Assembly: GCA_026874595.1 (NCBI GenBank)
Contig: CM049318.1
Coordinates: 22,789,456-22,853,455, forward strand
DNA: 64,000 nucleotides
Direction: 5' to 3'
DNA from: Sipunculus nudus
Taxonomy: Eukaryota > Annelida > Sipuncula > Golfingiida > Sipunculidae
Shown here piece after piece: positions 38,531-52,168 of the stretch (positions are counted from its first letter, which is position 1; the number at the start of each line of letters is the position of its first letter). Both the position numbers and the translations under genes were made by a program. The notes beneath the pieces were generated by a model. It had not been told where the DNA came from. It was given only the letters and a program-made list of their open reading frames with translations, and made no database searches.

Positions 38531-39524
38531 CTATTGGTCTCTGCAGGCTCCACAAACTGTCCTCAGTACTGTGTATGGCCTCTTTTAATTCCCTTGTATC
38601 CTGGCGGGCGGCTCATCTTTATTCCAAAGACTAAAAAATATAGCCACGCCTGCTTTTCCTGCTATAGCCCATCTAAATTCGTGAGCACGCTGAATACGAA
38701 ATAAGTAGGGAACAAAACACACTAAACCCCGGAGCCTTTCCTTTAACAAAGGCCTGCAGCGCACTCACCAATCTTTCACTAAATGCCGTCATTATTTAAG
38801 AAAACTATACTCTGAACGGCGCGTCCATTCTCGCTCGACAAATTCAAATGTACAACAAACAATGTACAGCTTACCTGAAAAATGAAAAAAAAAAACCAAA
38901 ATGACACGATCCATTTCGTGACCTACTACATTGACTGAAATGTCCTTAAGAGCGAATTACGATACTCGTACAGTTGAGAAAGCCCTTTGAGAAAGCCCTG
39001 TCGAATGCCTTATGTATACCTGTATGTATGTATGTATAACTAAAACCTTATAACTGATCTCAACATATAAGGTGAATATGCCGGATGAACCAGAAATAAC
39101 AGAAGCTTCTATGTCCAGCGGTTACGATTTGTGCCCTGTTAAAGGACAACCGGGCGGACAACGGACAAAAAGTGATCGCTATAGCTCAGCTGAAATAAGA
39201 AAAGGTACACTCCACTTTTTTATCTAATTTGTTGTATTTTCCATATACACTTAATACAAATGATGTAGGTACCCGCAAATATTTGAACCTAATTTATTAC
39301 CTTACCCTGTTCCAGTTAAGAAATAATAACAGGATCAGAGGACTAAACAATTTACTCCCGGTGGTAGGTCCCTGGGGATGCAACAGAAGAGTGCACAGAC
39401 GGTTTTTAGGGCGCTAGGGCCTGCGAAACTCCTGAAGATGGTACCTATTTATAATGCTAGGTGGAAATAAGCACGCTTGTAGCTGAGACATTGCTCAAGG
39501 GTCTTAGGAAAGAAGTGAGAGGCT

Positions 39525-39592
39525 ACGGAATTCGAACCAACGTTCGCTTGATCACAATTCCGGCATCTTTGCCATCACTTTACCACGCTCCT
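39525..39592 (-). mobile_element. tRNA-like SINE head, copy C intron 3
   Basis: On the minus strand GCGTGGTAAAGTGATGGCAA is followed by GTTGGTTCGAATTCCG, a strong B box, at tRNA-like spacing. The secondary structure is not good enough for a tRNA gene. Confidence 0.5.
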
Positions 39593-39999
39593 CATTTCAC
39601 TAACAAAGCACTGCAAAAGGATTGAACTGACCCGCCCTGAGGGTACAGCTCTCTGACCTGTTTTCACGTAAAAATGATACGGTAATAATAAGAAAACACA
39701 TTTACATTACCACATGAATATGTGAATTTAATATGTGAAAATACTGTTTGAACTGCCACTACTTTATGCTTGAAAAGCAGATGGACTTCAGGTAAGTAAA
39801 ACCTCACCTAACGACCATTTTACGAGGTTTCACTGCACTGTATTCTGTCTATCACTTACATATATTAACTTGTTCATGCGGTTAAGACTGATCATGTAGC
39901 CGTCCGTACAGGCAATGTCACATAACGAGCGCTTGTTGCCGATGACTTTGACTCTTTTGTTGTAGCGTCTGGCCTCCTCCAGAATCTGATGGAAAACAT

Positions 40000-41505
40000 A
40001 AAAAGTTGATAGCTAAGCTTGGATATATTTAAACAATAAACCTGATGTAATACTGATGTGTAAGATTTAGAGGGCAATTCATTTTTATAACATGTAGAAC
40101 ATATAACAGGTAACAGTATTTTAGAAACGATGAATAAGATGAATCATCTAATAATGATTATGACAATTTATAGACCTATATACTCCAGTGCGCCTAACGT
40201 CATCCCCTGTGTTAGGGTCCAGTAAGACAACATAGCCGGTTTTATCAATCAAACACGCCAGGAAAATATACAGAAACATGACTTTTATTTTACCTTTATT
40301 ATTTGACATAAAAAATAAATTATCTGTATTTGTTGAAGAACCCACAGTATCAGTCGTCAAAACAGATGTCGCTAGTTTGAAGGAACAGATCTAATGAATG
40401 ACTGGTTTACTGATTTACCCCTAGTTCGATTGAATGTTGCTTAAGAGGTTATACCAAGGGACAGATGTTTAATAAAACTTTATCTCGTTTAACCCGCTAG
40501 AAATATACTGGCAGGTTTTTATTTTACAATGTTACTATATTATATTAACCATATACTGACTTGTTATATGTATTTTACAATCAGACGCGTTAATACTCGA
40601 TACACTGCTTAGTGCAATATCAAAACGAAACAAAACGATAAGGAGCAAGAAAACAAATCGGGGACAATATCTTTATGTTCACCACTTGAAAAAAAGGGTT
40701 CAAGATCTGCAATGCTGAAGAGCAAGGAACGAAAGAATGTGGCTACACGTGGATTACGCACCGGAAAAAGGCAAATGAGAAACAGCAAAATATAGCCGCG
40801 TTGTACAAATACTAAACCTCCTCGCAGGGGCGAGGTCAATTAATGCAAAACTCTTTAGTGTCATGCGAATAGACCTTGTAGGTTATAATTGATTTACACG
40901 TGTTGCCCTGAATGACCCTGCGCCGTTGCCTTTTCATTACTGTGAACAACATGCAACTGTTGATCCCTACATATCAGTCAAGTGTTCATGTTGCGTAATG
41001 TTGAACGGGCCATTCGTGTTGAACATGGATGCATATAACTGGATGATCATTTTGCCTATTAATACAATTTCAAACAATCTAGAAACGGATGTATAACATA
41101 ATAACACCAAACAAGCACGTGCATACGTTTCTGTTTATATTCACAATTGCGCGTTACAAATATTAAATCTCAAAAATATATCCAAAGATTTGGAAGATTT
41201 TGAAATATGTTTAACCAACATATACTCTTTGTTGGTTATATTTTGATGGATGTTATCGATCAATGCTGTATGATGCACTATTTTCATAATTATTGCAGTT
41301 TACATTCTCAGGCAAAATAGCTCGATTTCAGAGTAAACGCGTAATGTGTGCATAAGTGTGAGCAGGATTGTTATCCTTTACATTCGTAGGCAGATCTTCT
41401 GTGTCGAAAACGACAAATAGTTTCTTATTTTAGTGCGCAAAGCTACCATCAGATGACAGCACCTAACAAACTACAAAATCGTCAAACCTTACGACTTCAT
41501 CTTAC
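40000..41505. other. Copy C intron 2
   Basis: About 1.5 kb between exons 3 and 2. No feature was recognised. Confidence 0.5.
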
Positions 41506-42519
41506 CTTGCGAACTTGTTCTTCACTTTCAGGTTTAAAGTAGAGTTCCGGAGTACAGCTATCGGTTTTCGTTGAATTGGTAAAGGTATATCCCTTCAAAC
41601 CCTGATGCTATAGTAGGAATACACAAAACATCATTGTTATGAAAACCGTTACTTGGCTAAAGGAAGACTTGGGGCGTCAAACATAATCTTCTTCATGATA
41701 CTTCTGTGTTAACCTCCAGGGCAGGGTTAAGTTCTACTGTGTATATGATTAAACATTGCTTTCACTGAAGAATTTATGCATGTTTGACATGACATTTGAC
41801 CCGTCACTGACCCACTTGCATGATCAGTAAATGCTAACACCATGTGACTCTCGATCTCTTGGCACTTATTTCTTATGTCAGAATGTAATAATGTCGCTGT
41901 ACTATCACCTTGCATTTACATCCTTCAATTCTACAACAATTCTTGAAACAGTTGTGTCACGTAAACTATCCAAGGGAGCACGTACATAAGTTTATGTTTA
42001 TATGTAGAATACCGCTTCGCGGATATTATACAGAAAATAAATCCAGATTTTTATCAATATAAAAAATGCTTCACGCATAAATGCCTTCTGTTGATTATAT
42101 TTGAAATGGATGATTTGATGCGTACTCTTTGTTGCATTTACGTAATTTTTATTATTTACACTATTCAGGCGTTTTAGCTAGATTTCGGCATAATAACGTG
42201 CGGTGTTAATAAATATGAGCTGGAGGGTTTATCCTTGACATTCATAGACATATCTTTTGTGTGGACAATGCTTCTGTATGTCCTCAAGTGAATATAAAAC
42301 TCATTTGACCTGTTCTATCCCCCTAGTGACATCTGTCGACAACGACTGACACTGAGTTGTCAGACCCGTTGCATGGACAAGAGATATCATTTTTATCTGT
42401 CCCAAATTTTGAAAAAAAGTGACGAAGGACTCGAGTCCTGACTTGGGGCGAGTCTGATCTCAAGTACCCTGTGTAAGAGACTCGGACTTGGATTCGAATG
42501 TGCCCTTTATCCGTGGAAT

Positions 42520-43150
42520 TAGGGCCCCGCTTGAATAAGCGGGTGCCCTATAGTAATCAGCCTGTCTGTCCGTCTGTCTCTCTCGACAAATTCGTTTACG
42601 GATGATAACTCCTGTTTGGATTGACATATAAATTTCAAACTTGACTTATATATGGCCCTTAAGTAAAGCAAAAACCCTTTTGATTTTCGAGTGATGGGGT
42701 CAAAGGTGAAGGTCAGAGGACCCACTTAAAAAAAAATAATGCATTTGAATCAAAACTCATCATTCCAAACCATCGATCTTCCACATATAGCTTACCTGTC
42801 AATAAGCGAAGACCCTTGATTCTGTGGTCACAAGAACGAAGGTCAAGGACACAGGGTCCATCTGTTCACAATTTTGTATTTAGATCATAACTCCAGTTTG
42901 ATTGGACGTATGCATTTCAAACTTGATTTTTTAATGGCCAACCACTCATGTAAGAAACTTTTTGAATTCGGGGTCACAATTTTTAAAGGTAAAAATCACA
43001 GGAATCCCATCTTTATAAAGATGAATAAGGTGGCATTCTGATGGTTTCATCCAAAATCTTTCACTGTGGGATTACCTAACAATATGATAAGAACCACATT
43101 TATTTCAATATCACAAGTTCAAAGTTCAAAGTCACAGGATAATTTATATG
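42520..43150. repeat. Repeat with ~200-nt tandem core and GTCTGTCCGTCTGTC end, copy C intron 1
   Basis: Starts with GGGCCCCGCTTGAATAAGCG and a TGTCTGTCCGTCTGTC stretch, then about three diverged ~200-nt units containing TAACTCC(T/A)GTTTGGATTG, ATTTCAAACTTGA and GTCAAAGGTGAAGGTCA. The layout (fixed end plus tandem core) resembles the pearl/Helentron-type elements of bivalves; that link is a guess. Confidence 0.55.
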
Positions 43151-43422
43151 CTGCCCAGGCTTACAGTTTAATACTGCTGATGTAATTATGCTTCTGTTGC
43201 TTGGGATGCTCCACTCATACACCTCCATACATACCCATCACTGTATGATTCAAACCTAACATCTTCGTTCATATATTTAAATATTGTTTGGGTTAGTTCC
43301 CACTGTCTGTTCATGTAATCAGTCCTTAATATATTTATTAAGCATATCACTGAGCCCGTACTGGAAGTCTATGGGCCCGCTTTTTTCAGCATTTTCCGAG
43401 GGCAACGCCGGTTAACTCTGCT

Positions 43423-43424
<2 letters not shown>

Positions 43425-43479
<55 letters not shown>

Positions 43480-43554
43480 AGAGAGAGAGAAAGAGACAGA
43501 GAGAGAGACAGACAAACAGAAAGAGAGAGACAGACAGACAGACAATGACAGAGA

Positions 43555-43591
<37 letters not shown>
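43425..43591. repeat. (AT)n followed by (GA)n microsatellite
   Basis: AT run to 43475, then GA/GACA-rich sequence to 43591, about 45 nt from the exon 1 donor of copy C, within intron 1. Confidence 0.95.
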
Positions 43592-43594
<3 letters not shown>

Positions 43595-43638
43595 AAGGCA
43601 AAATATCAAATAAGCTATATATACCGGTATATACTTAC

Positions 43639-43644
43639 CTCAAT
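43639..43644 (-). other. Copy C exon 1 remnant without ATG
   Basis: The sequence before a good GTAAGT donor aligns with copy A exon 1 (AAAGAAAATGGAG in A, AAAGAAATTGAG here, one base shorter). The codon joined in phase to exon 2 is ATT GAG. Reading upstream in frame gives GAA, AAA, GAC, AAC, CAC, then TAA, so no alternative AUG exists in this exon. Confidence 0.65.
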
Positions 43645-44426
43645 TTCTTTGTCGTTGTGTTATAAAATTGGAGACAAGATCAACATATCCTGACAGGCTC
43701 GTAGTCTGAGGACTGGACAAAGTACAAGTTTGCTGTTATTGGCCACAGTAACAAACTTCACTTGCACGGTTTTGTAGTACACACTAACATCTAATCATGA
43801 TAAGCGATAATAATTTATAAATGGACTTAGCCGTGTTTTGTAGATCGCTACATGTAAGAATTAAACCTTTACACGCACATATTGTGTAGCTAATCCAAAT
43901 TCGGTACACGTGCAATTAATGCACGATTAATGAAAGCTTTTTAATATAATGAAATTTAATTTTAATACTGCCGTTTGGGTATAATCTGGTAAAATCCGTA
44001 TTTAGTTGATCAATTTAAACATGTCATGAAAACGGTAATTCTGGTAACTGTGCGCACGTGATCCGATCAGTTGACAATACACAAAATCATATTAAACTCT
44101 CAACCGCAAGGGAGGTCAGAGATTTCAGGTCTGAATTTATGAACTGCCGATTATGACAATTGGATTCGCGCCATGATTCATGATTTCATATTATTCTTAT
44201 CTCCGTTAATTTAGACAAAACCACCTACAAGCACATTTGTAAATCTAGGGTGGGCATCGGGATATTAAAGCATCCCAAAACTCGGACTCCATTCAGTGGA
44301 TTTTCATGAATGGAGTCCAGGCGTTGGAATGGGAAGGGGGGGGGGGGGGTTATGATTGCATGCGGTTTTGGCCGCTCCTTGACATTATGTAGTGTGATTT
44401 AAACTAATATTTGTAGTCACATATGT

Positions 44427-44429
<3 letters not shown>

Positions 44430-44482
<53 letters not shown>
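44430..44482. repeat. (AT)n tract
   Basis: AT run in the spacer between copies C and D. Confidence 0.95.
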
Positions 44483-44484
<2 letters not shown>

Positions 44485-44689
44485 GAATAAAACTGCGTAA
44501 ACATATCACCTTAACCGATTTAAGTATATGTGCTAGCAGTGACTATAGATATGTCATTTTTTTTTAACTTAAACACTACTTCTGTGTAGACGTTTCAGGG
44601 AGTCGCTCAAAAAGGACCCGTATGTTAACTAGAATACTGGTAGTCCACAAGCGACTACGTGTATCCGCCATATAACAGAGGCATGGGTA

Positions 44690-45520
44690 AAGTTAAGCAT
44701 GGAATGTTCCTGACATAACATGGTTCAAATTTGTGGCATTAGTGATGCCGATTAAACTCCTCATATATGTGCAGAAGAGTCTACAGATGGATACACCATG
44801 CAATATTTCAGGCCAAGACACCAATCCACTACAGACAAAAAATGCATTAATGTATTCTTTAAAAGCAGATCGGAAGGTGGGCCATTTTTCTGGTCTACAA
44901 CAAAGCAATCCAAGACGGACAAACATGCCAAAATTTCAGGATAATACATCAATCTACTCCTCATATATGAGCGATTTTTAACCAAAGCAAGCAGACAGAT
45001 AGACGCCACACGAAAACGATTGCAGATGTCGCCCTGACTCTTAACTACGAGATGAAAGTATTCAAGATCTATAGACATGGACATTTTTTATGCTAATGCG
45101 GCAAATCACTCCTGGGAAAAGAGCATTGACTTATTCTTTGAAAACAGAATGGTAGTTGGTGCTACCTGTCTGATCTCCGAGAACACTCTCCAAGATGGAT
45201 GTACATGATAAGGTTCAGACCCATACACTGAACCACTGCTAAGACATGGGTACTTTTCACCTACGGATGACAGCCCAGTACGCTGAACCAATCACTAAGA
45301 AGAACAAATAGCAAATACATGGATGGACGCATCTAAAAAATGATTATAGATGGCGTCACTAGTCTCAAAAATCAGATTAGGAGATTCAAGGTCTATGAAC
45401 ATGCACAATTGCAGCTCAATACATTGAACCACTCCTGAGATATGGGTTGTTATCAAAAGGACACCTAAATTCATACTGCACAATAAGGACTGCAGGTGGC
45501 GCCACCAGTATTCGTTGGGC
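44690..45520. repeat. Degenerate tandem repeat between copies C and D
   Basis: Four or more ~190-nt units with recurring blocks AACCACTCCTGAGATATGGG, GGTGGCGCCACC or its variants, TCCAAGATGG and ACATG(A/C). Short reading frames here are by-products of the repeat. Confidence 0.65.
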
Positions 45521-45866
45521 ACACCTAAATGGGTGAGGGAATAACTATGCCGAGTTTCGGAAGAATCTGTCCAAGGGTCTCAGAGGAGTTCTGTTATGAA
45601 CAGATTTGGATAAAAAAATCAGAATACCTCGGCAATGATAAAAGGAGCTTTTGTTTAAATTTTGGGGGTGATTCGTTTCCCTATCCCAATCAAGGATGTC
45701 TGCATTTTTTTTGACAATTTCAAATTGGGGTAATATGAGCTGGCTTGGGGGAGGTTTGAGGTCTCTGAGAGCATATTCTATTTTTAACAGCGTGACAGGG
45801 CTGAAGCTATATGGTTTACAGTCAGGTAACACTCAAACGCATACACATTATTCCGATAATCCCAAT

Positions 45867-45872
45867 TTTATT
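45867..45872 (-). terminator. Candidate poly(A) signal of copy D
   Basis: AATAAA on the minus strand about 110 nt after the TGA of copy D. Position and motif fit a 3' end, but the surroundings are AT-rich and chance occurrence is likely enough to keep confidence moderate. Confidence 0.45.
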
Positions 45873-45981
45873 AAACAGATATACATATTCATTGCAGAGA
45901 AAAACAGGTGTATATAAGTGCAATTGTCTTAAACCAATGGCATTACTGAAATGTTCTTGTATTATATTCAGCAAAATGTCC

Positions 45982-48900
45982 TCAGCCAAAGAGTTTTTGT
46001 AGATCTTTGTTGAGGAAGCGTGCCTGTGGGTCAAGACGTTGACGGACGCGGCAGAACTCGGTCCATTTTGGGTACATCTTGGAAATCTGGTCCGCAGTTG
46101 CATTGTGGGGCTGAAACCATAGCGTTTATAATTACAGCATTAAATAAATACATCTAAAAGGTATATATCTCTATCAGTGCAGTTATGCCTTACAACTAAG
46201 GAAAAAATTAACTTGGTCAAAGATTTATGTTTTACTATTATCGTGCTTGTTTGTAATTTTCTGCCAACAAAATAGGTTAGCGGTTTCATAAAATAAAAAA
46301 GCTGAAAGATGTTATAGGTCTACATATGAACATTTACATATATGTTTTGAACCTTTACGATATAATTTACACAATAAATCAGTTATAAATATGTATATGT
46401 TCAACATAAACAAAACTGACCTTTCCGAAAAATTATATACAGTAAAGCCTGTGTAATAAAACTGCCCATGGGACTGTATGGTCATTTTTTTCTTTATTGA
46501 CATGTGGCCTTATAAGACAGATATAACAAACATGCATGCTTTCCCTGAAGGGTGTTCTATACAGACAGGTGATCTTATTACACAGGTGGTCTTTAAGACA
46601 GGTTCCTCTTTTTGGTAGATTTTTCGTGGTAAAAGGCAAGAGTGTGATAATTAAGTATATTTTTCTTTAACCGTGTTTAAGTTAAACCATATGTAAATAG
46701 TTAATAACTGACCTTTGCCCAATGTGGCCTCCCTCCGGCGTCCCCCATGATACGCTCGTACGCTCTCCAATACTCATCATGAGGAATGTACTTCCCGTAC
46801 GGCCTGGTGTTGAATGATGATAAAGAGACATAATGTCTTATAACATTCACATAATAGACAAAAATTAAGGTTATTTATTTAACAATATGTATTCTATTTT
46901 TCTAAAAACTGGGGTTCATCTTTGAAAAGTGTTTTATGGATAAGTAATAAATATATAAGGAAGTGCGTTTTATCATGGTGGACCAAAGAGTATGAAAAAA
47001 AACAGAAATACAGGGGCGGATCCAGGATTAAAGAAAGGGAGGGGGCGCAAACCAAGAAAGAAAAAAAACCCGCATCAAAAATTTATTTTGATTTCCAGTA
47101 GAAATTTATTTTGAGCTCCAGCCACTCGGACATTTATTTCAAGTAATCAAAATAATAAAATTCCGTTTTGTCAGATGTGCTTTTACAAAACAATTATCTG
47201 TTCATGATTATGTCCTCTAAACGTATAAAATATTTATCAAAATTGCATATTAAAAAGGTAAAAAAAAATTAATGAGAACAAACCTTTTCTAACCCAATAC
47301 CCATGTTTGAATGACGTAGTAAGCAAGTAGGGACAAAGGCTTAGTTTATTAAACAAGCTTAGTACAAAGGGTTTTTTTTGTACCTGTATGCGGTGATGTT
47401 GACAAAGCACGTGTCACGGCCGTGAGCTGGACTCAGGTACAGTTCATCCCCACTTGCAAACCTGATATCTGTCGTTAAATGTGCCTTATAGTTGTTGTTC
47501 TGTATCCAGGCCTGAAGTTCCTTTATCACAAGGGCGGCCTTACTTCTGTTACAAAATAAAAGGTGCATACCTTTTTTGTAAGATACCCTCTGGATTGCAC
47601 AATTAGCTATTTCCCTGAAGCAATGGCATATCATGAATGTAAATATATTATAAATAGTATAGAAAAAAATTACATGTGCACGTAATTTGATCCCGAAGAA
47701 GACCCCTCCCAGACTAAATCATTATTGTCAAAAATCTTGACATAATAAAATTTAAGAACTGACAGTCCATAGACAAGTATACGTTATTTTACATCTTGAA
47801 TAACAAGGTTTTAGAATAGAAGCGACCTTGTAATCTAGAAAACATGGGTAAGCATAAACCATTACATTAATGCTGAGGGACATTCTGTCAGTTTCCGGAA
47901 CCTTAAGACGGTGTATCTGTTATGTCCTTATACACTTCTTGGACAGTGTTCCGATTGCATTCAAATTCATTCCACTAACCCATTACTCATCTAGGGAGGA
48001 TTTGCAGTAAACCGCTGCCACGGGACTTTCAAAGACGGGAATATGAGCGAGCTCTTTATTAAATGATTACGTAGGTTGATGCCTTGGCGATATTTGCCAC
48101 ATTACGCAGATATTTTCCGATTCTGGAACATTAGTAACATAGCTCTTCCTGTTTTTGGACTGATAAAATCTGTATTCTTACAAAATGTCTGGGATAATAA
48201 CTTTGCCATAAAGTCTGGCACGACATGACAAAAAAAACATATTTTAGTAACAAAAATAACTACTAACAAGGGCACCGCGAAGCGGAGCATCCCCTCGCAC
48301 GGGGCATATTTAGAATGGGTGTATTACACCGTGTGAAAATAAAGAGGGCAGCTCTCTGGCCTTGACCTTTGCTTCTGTGACCTCAGACTTAATAGGGTTC
48401 TTCATCCATAGGTGTGTGAGCCATATGAGCAAGATGACACTGACAGGTGTTGGTCAAATGATTTGGCCTTAAATGGGTCCACAAACTTTTTCAAGAAGTA
48501 GGCCCTGTGGCCGTGACCTTTGACCCCGTGACCAGAAAATCGAAAGGAGTCTTGATCACTTGGACTGTGAGCCATATGTGCAAGATGAAAGGTTTTGGTC
48601 AAAGCGGTTTGACTTTAATGGGTCCACCAGCTTTTTCAAGAAGTGGGCCTTGTGGCCGTGACCTTTGACACCTTGACCTCAAAATCGATATGGTTCTTCA
48701 TCCATAGGTGAGTGAGCCATCTGAGCAAGCTGAAAGGTCTTTGTGAAACGGTTTGTTTTTAAAAGGGTCCACAAGCTTTTTTCAAGCATTGGGCCCTTTG
48801 GACGTGACCTGTGACCACGTGACCTCAACATCAATAAGGGTCTTTATCCATGGTGGGTGGGCCACATGTGCAAGTTGAAAGGTTTTGGTTAAACGGTTTG

Positions 48901-50025
48901 GCTTTAAATGCATCCTCAAGCTTTTTCGAGAAGTAGGCCCTGTGGCCGTAACCTTTGACCCCGTGATCTCAAAATCGCTAGGGTTCTTCATCTATGGGTG
49001 GGTGAGCCATAAGTGCAAGATAAAAGGTTTTAGTCAAACGGTTTGGATTAAATTCTATCCACAAGCCAGTTCAGGACGGACAGACGGACAGACCGACGGA
49101 CGCACGAACGGAGGTGGTTACTATATCCCCTTCGCAACTTTGATAATAACCTGGCAGATCCATATTTGTTTAATAACAGCGTGAACAGCCTCCAATCTGG
49201 TCTTTTCATATTCAAACTTCTTTTCTGCCTGACTTTGTCTTGTCAAGAACGGGCACAAGCAAAAAAAACTGAAAAATCTTTGACTAAAATGTGCCTAACA
49301 TATTGGTCGTGTGCCAAACACCTGGACAGCCCTCGCAATAACGGTTGAATTATTCTTGTTCCTGTGCCAAAGCCTAGATTCTACTGGTAATGCTTCCTAT
49401 GTAAGCAGTGGTTACGTGAAATGAAATATTATTAAAAGTCAAACGGCCAGAGCGTAAAGAGTGAAGTGACAGTAAAATTTGTTCAGTTTTTGTTAGAAGT
49501 TTCCATATAACATACCATATATGCCCTCAATCGTTATACTCTGAATCTTTGATAAATTGAAATAAAGATATTTCCGTTTGTATTTATTATTTCAGCTTAC
49601 AAAACTTTCATAATTATTGTACTCATGAGAACTTACCTAGGAACCGCCCATTCGTTGACTCTCTGATTGATCAAGATGTCCACCGTGAAGATCTTGTCAC
49701 TTCTGTCAACCCTCGTGACGCGGGACGAGAAAATCAGTTTGTAGTAGGCCTTGTTGATGTAGGGGACCAGGAAAGTGAAGAAGGAACTATTAAAGTATAC
49801 AAAACAGGTATACAAAGGTGATAAACAGCCATGGTTGGCAAAGCGCAGCATGCAAAAGTACAATAAATGTAAAACATGGAATGAATATACACGTTTATAT
49901 AAACTGCAGGTATATACACTAATCAGGGGCGTAGCCAAGGGGGGGCGCAAGGGGCCATGCCCCCCCCCCCCTCCATGGTCGCACACAGTACTCGCCGTCC
50001 TTTCGGAATTTCACTTAATCTAATA

Positions 50026-50083
<58 letters not shown>

Positions 50084-52109
50084 TTAAATTGCAGATCGAT
50101 CATGCACCAGGCCTTAGTTGTGGTCGACCGTGAACAATCTTACGGCCCCTCTGGTTATTCCAGTACTCGAACTCGCGATCTGTGCTCTTAAGAGTCCTGT
50201 GTGCTGTCGAGACCACGGAACCCGGTAAAATGAAAAGTTTAACATAAGAATTCAACTTATGAGTTATTTCACTACGAGCATTACATTTAAAAGATAATAT
50301 TTTTCAAGTTACAAACGTAATTGCGCCTTTGCGCCTTTGCCTTGTTTGAAAACGACTGAAATTTTATATCCTAATTTTGAAGAAATACAAATATTAAATA
50401 TTGAACCTCTCTACAGTTTGACCACATAACGCAAGGACATACGGGAACAGAAAATCCTCATATTTTTGTGAAAATTGCCTCAAAATTTCCTCTTTACATT
50501 GTATATTAAAATATTTCCCAATATGGGAGGGGGATATATCCCCTCCTATACCCTCCCCATGTATCTGTAACTAACCTTAATAAAACCATGGTTCATGATT
50601 GAAAATAAACAAAAAAATATATTTTCATACACTGAAATATATAACGTATAGTTATAATAATAATAATAATAATAATAATTAATATATACTTGTATATATA
50701 ACAGTGTTCATAGTACCATTACATGCATATTAGCGCCCATACCCCCCTCCCCACCCCATTTTCGAATTTCTGGATCCGCCACTGATCATGGCCCCCTCCC
50801 CTCCCTCAATCCTGGCTACGCCCCTGCACTAATTAAAGCGACCAAATGGCAAATTATATATTTATAAACTATGTACCTGCATCGTGTCCATAAAAAAAAT
50901 GTTAATGTATTCAGGTTCTTGCATATTGCACGGATATGTATAAAAAAACAGTAAATACAGATTTTCAAGCTTCCCTTAAATGTCATTCATTAACTGTTTT
51001 GTTCTGCAGTTGGTCATCTTATATTCCTTGACAGTGTTACTAAACACTAAAATACATTTAATGATTGATCCCAAGATAATATCTGACATTTCATGTGGTG
51101 TTCCGATTATTATGAAAGACTCCGAGAGAATTTATGAAGTAATGAACATATTATCTACATCAAAGAAAATATTTTAATTACCTGAGCCATAGCAGAAACT
51201 CAAAGAGGTAGAAACCAACAACAAGCGCCAGGATGGAATCACCAGGGCTGGAATTCTCTGTCTGTAGAAAGATGCGAATAGTTAAAGAAATCTCATTTTA
51301 AAAACTAGTAATACTACCGTAAATTCTGTGCAAGCACATATGTGATCCACCATTGATACTACATGTTAAAATTAGACTAAATTAATTGTGCTATATAAAA
51401 AATGGACATCAATGGTTCGTTTCTTCGGCAAAGACGAGATTGCGGGTTATTGATATATGTACGTGGATATTGCCATACACATCTTCATAAAGTCACGTTT
51501 ATTTTGCAATAAGCAAAAGTATGGTAATACGTTGTGAAATTTTAGTTTTCACATTTGTGATTATTGTAATATATAAAACTTTGATTTAATAAATTTACAA
51601 ATCGCGTCGATAATGAACAGAAAATCAAACTGTATCTTATCCTAAAAAATACAAAAAGAAATACTAGCCTTAAAAAAATATACGGATCCTTTTGAGTAAT
51701 TTTTTTTTACTTTTCCAAAATGACCGCATTTCAATTTAATAAAATTCCTCAATGTTCAATATTAAAATAGTAAATATAAGTTTTTTGTTCTTCCAGGAAT
51801 CGAGACATTCGAGGATCCACTAGAAGCATGATATATCTTTAATCATGCTTTCCAAAGGTTATTGTTGGGTTGTTTTTTTATATATTTTCTTTTTAGTTTA
51901 TGTACGATGATACATAAAATACCTTACCGGATGTAAAATGACAGATGTAAGAGCTATACGACCTGTTTTGTCCGTGAGCTGTGAAGCGCCATGACGCCGC
52001 CTGTGTGAGGAATCCAGGCAAAAGCCACGTGATCTGAACTGTTCACGTGCGTATCAAGGGTCTCAAGCACCTGCCAAAATGAAGAGTAATGAAATATCGT
52101 AGCAATGAT

Positions 52110-52168
<59 letters not shown>

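Larger units (their letters stand above)
25858..43644 (-). pseudogene. GULO: Copy C: GULO-like gene, all 12 exon positions present, start lost and one stop
   Basis: Exons on the complement: exon 1 remnant 43639-43644, then 41506-41607, 39860-39985, 37136-37230, 36332-36422, 35787-35972, 35346-35453, 29703-29779, 29321-29479, 27379-27540, 26213-26300, 25858-25998. Splice sites and phases agree throughout; the exon 11 donor is a weak GTTGGT. Exons 2-7 are open and conserved, as are the HWGK motif in exon 11 and the C-terminus. Two lesions are visible. The start position reads ATT GAG before the donor (copy A has ATG GAG), with TAA four codons further upstream. Exon 9 has TAG where the family has Trp (E-W-A-V-P-R). 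The covalent-FAD His is Arg. Intron 7 carries a gypsy element. With only point lesions this is a recent pseudogene, a segregating null, or a gene with another first exon. Confidence 0.8.

Noticed and set aside
43412-43609. Leu/Ser-rich open frame resembling a membrane protein
   Set aside because: It translates the (GA)n and (AT)n microsatellite.
47012-47060. CAGGGGCGGATCCAGG terminus as the left end of another hAT-like element
   Set aside because: No matching right end was found downstream in the intron, so boundaries cannot be supported.
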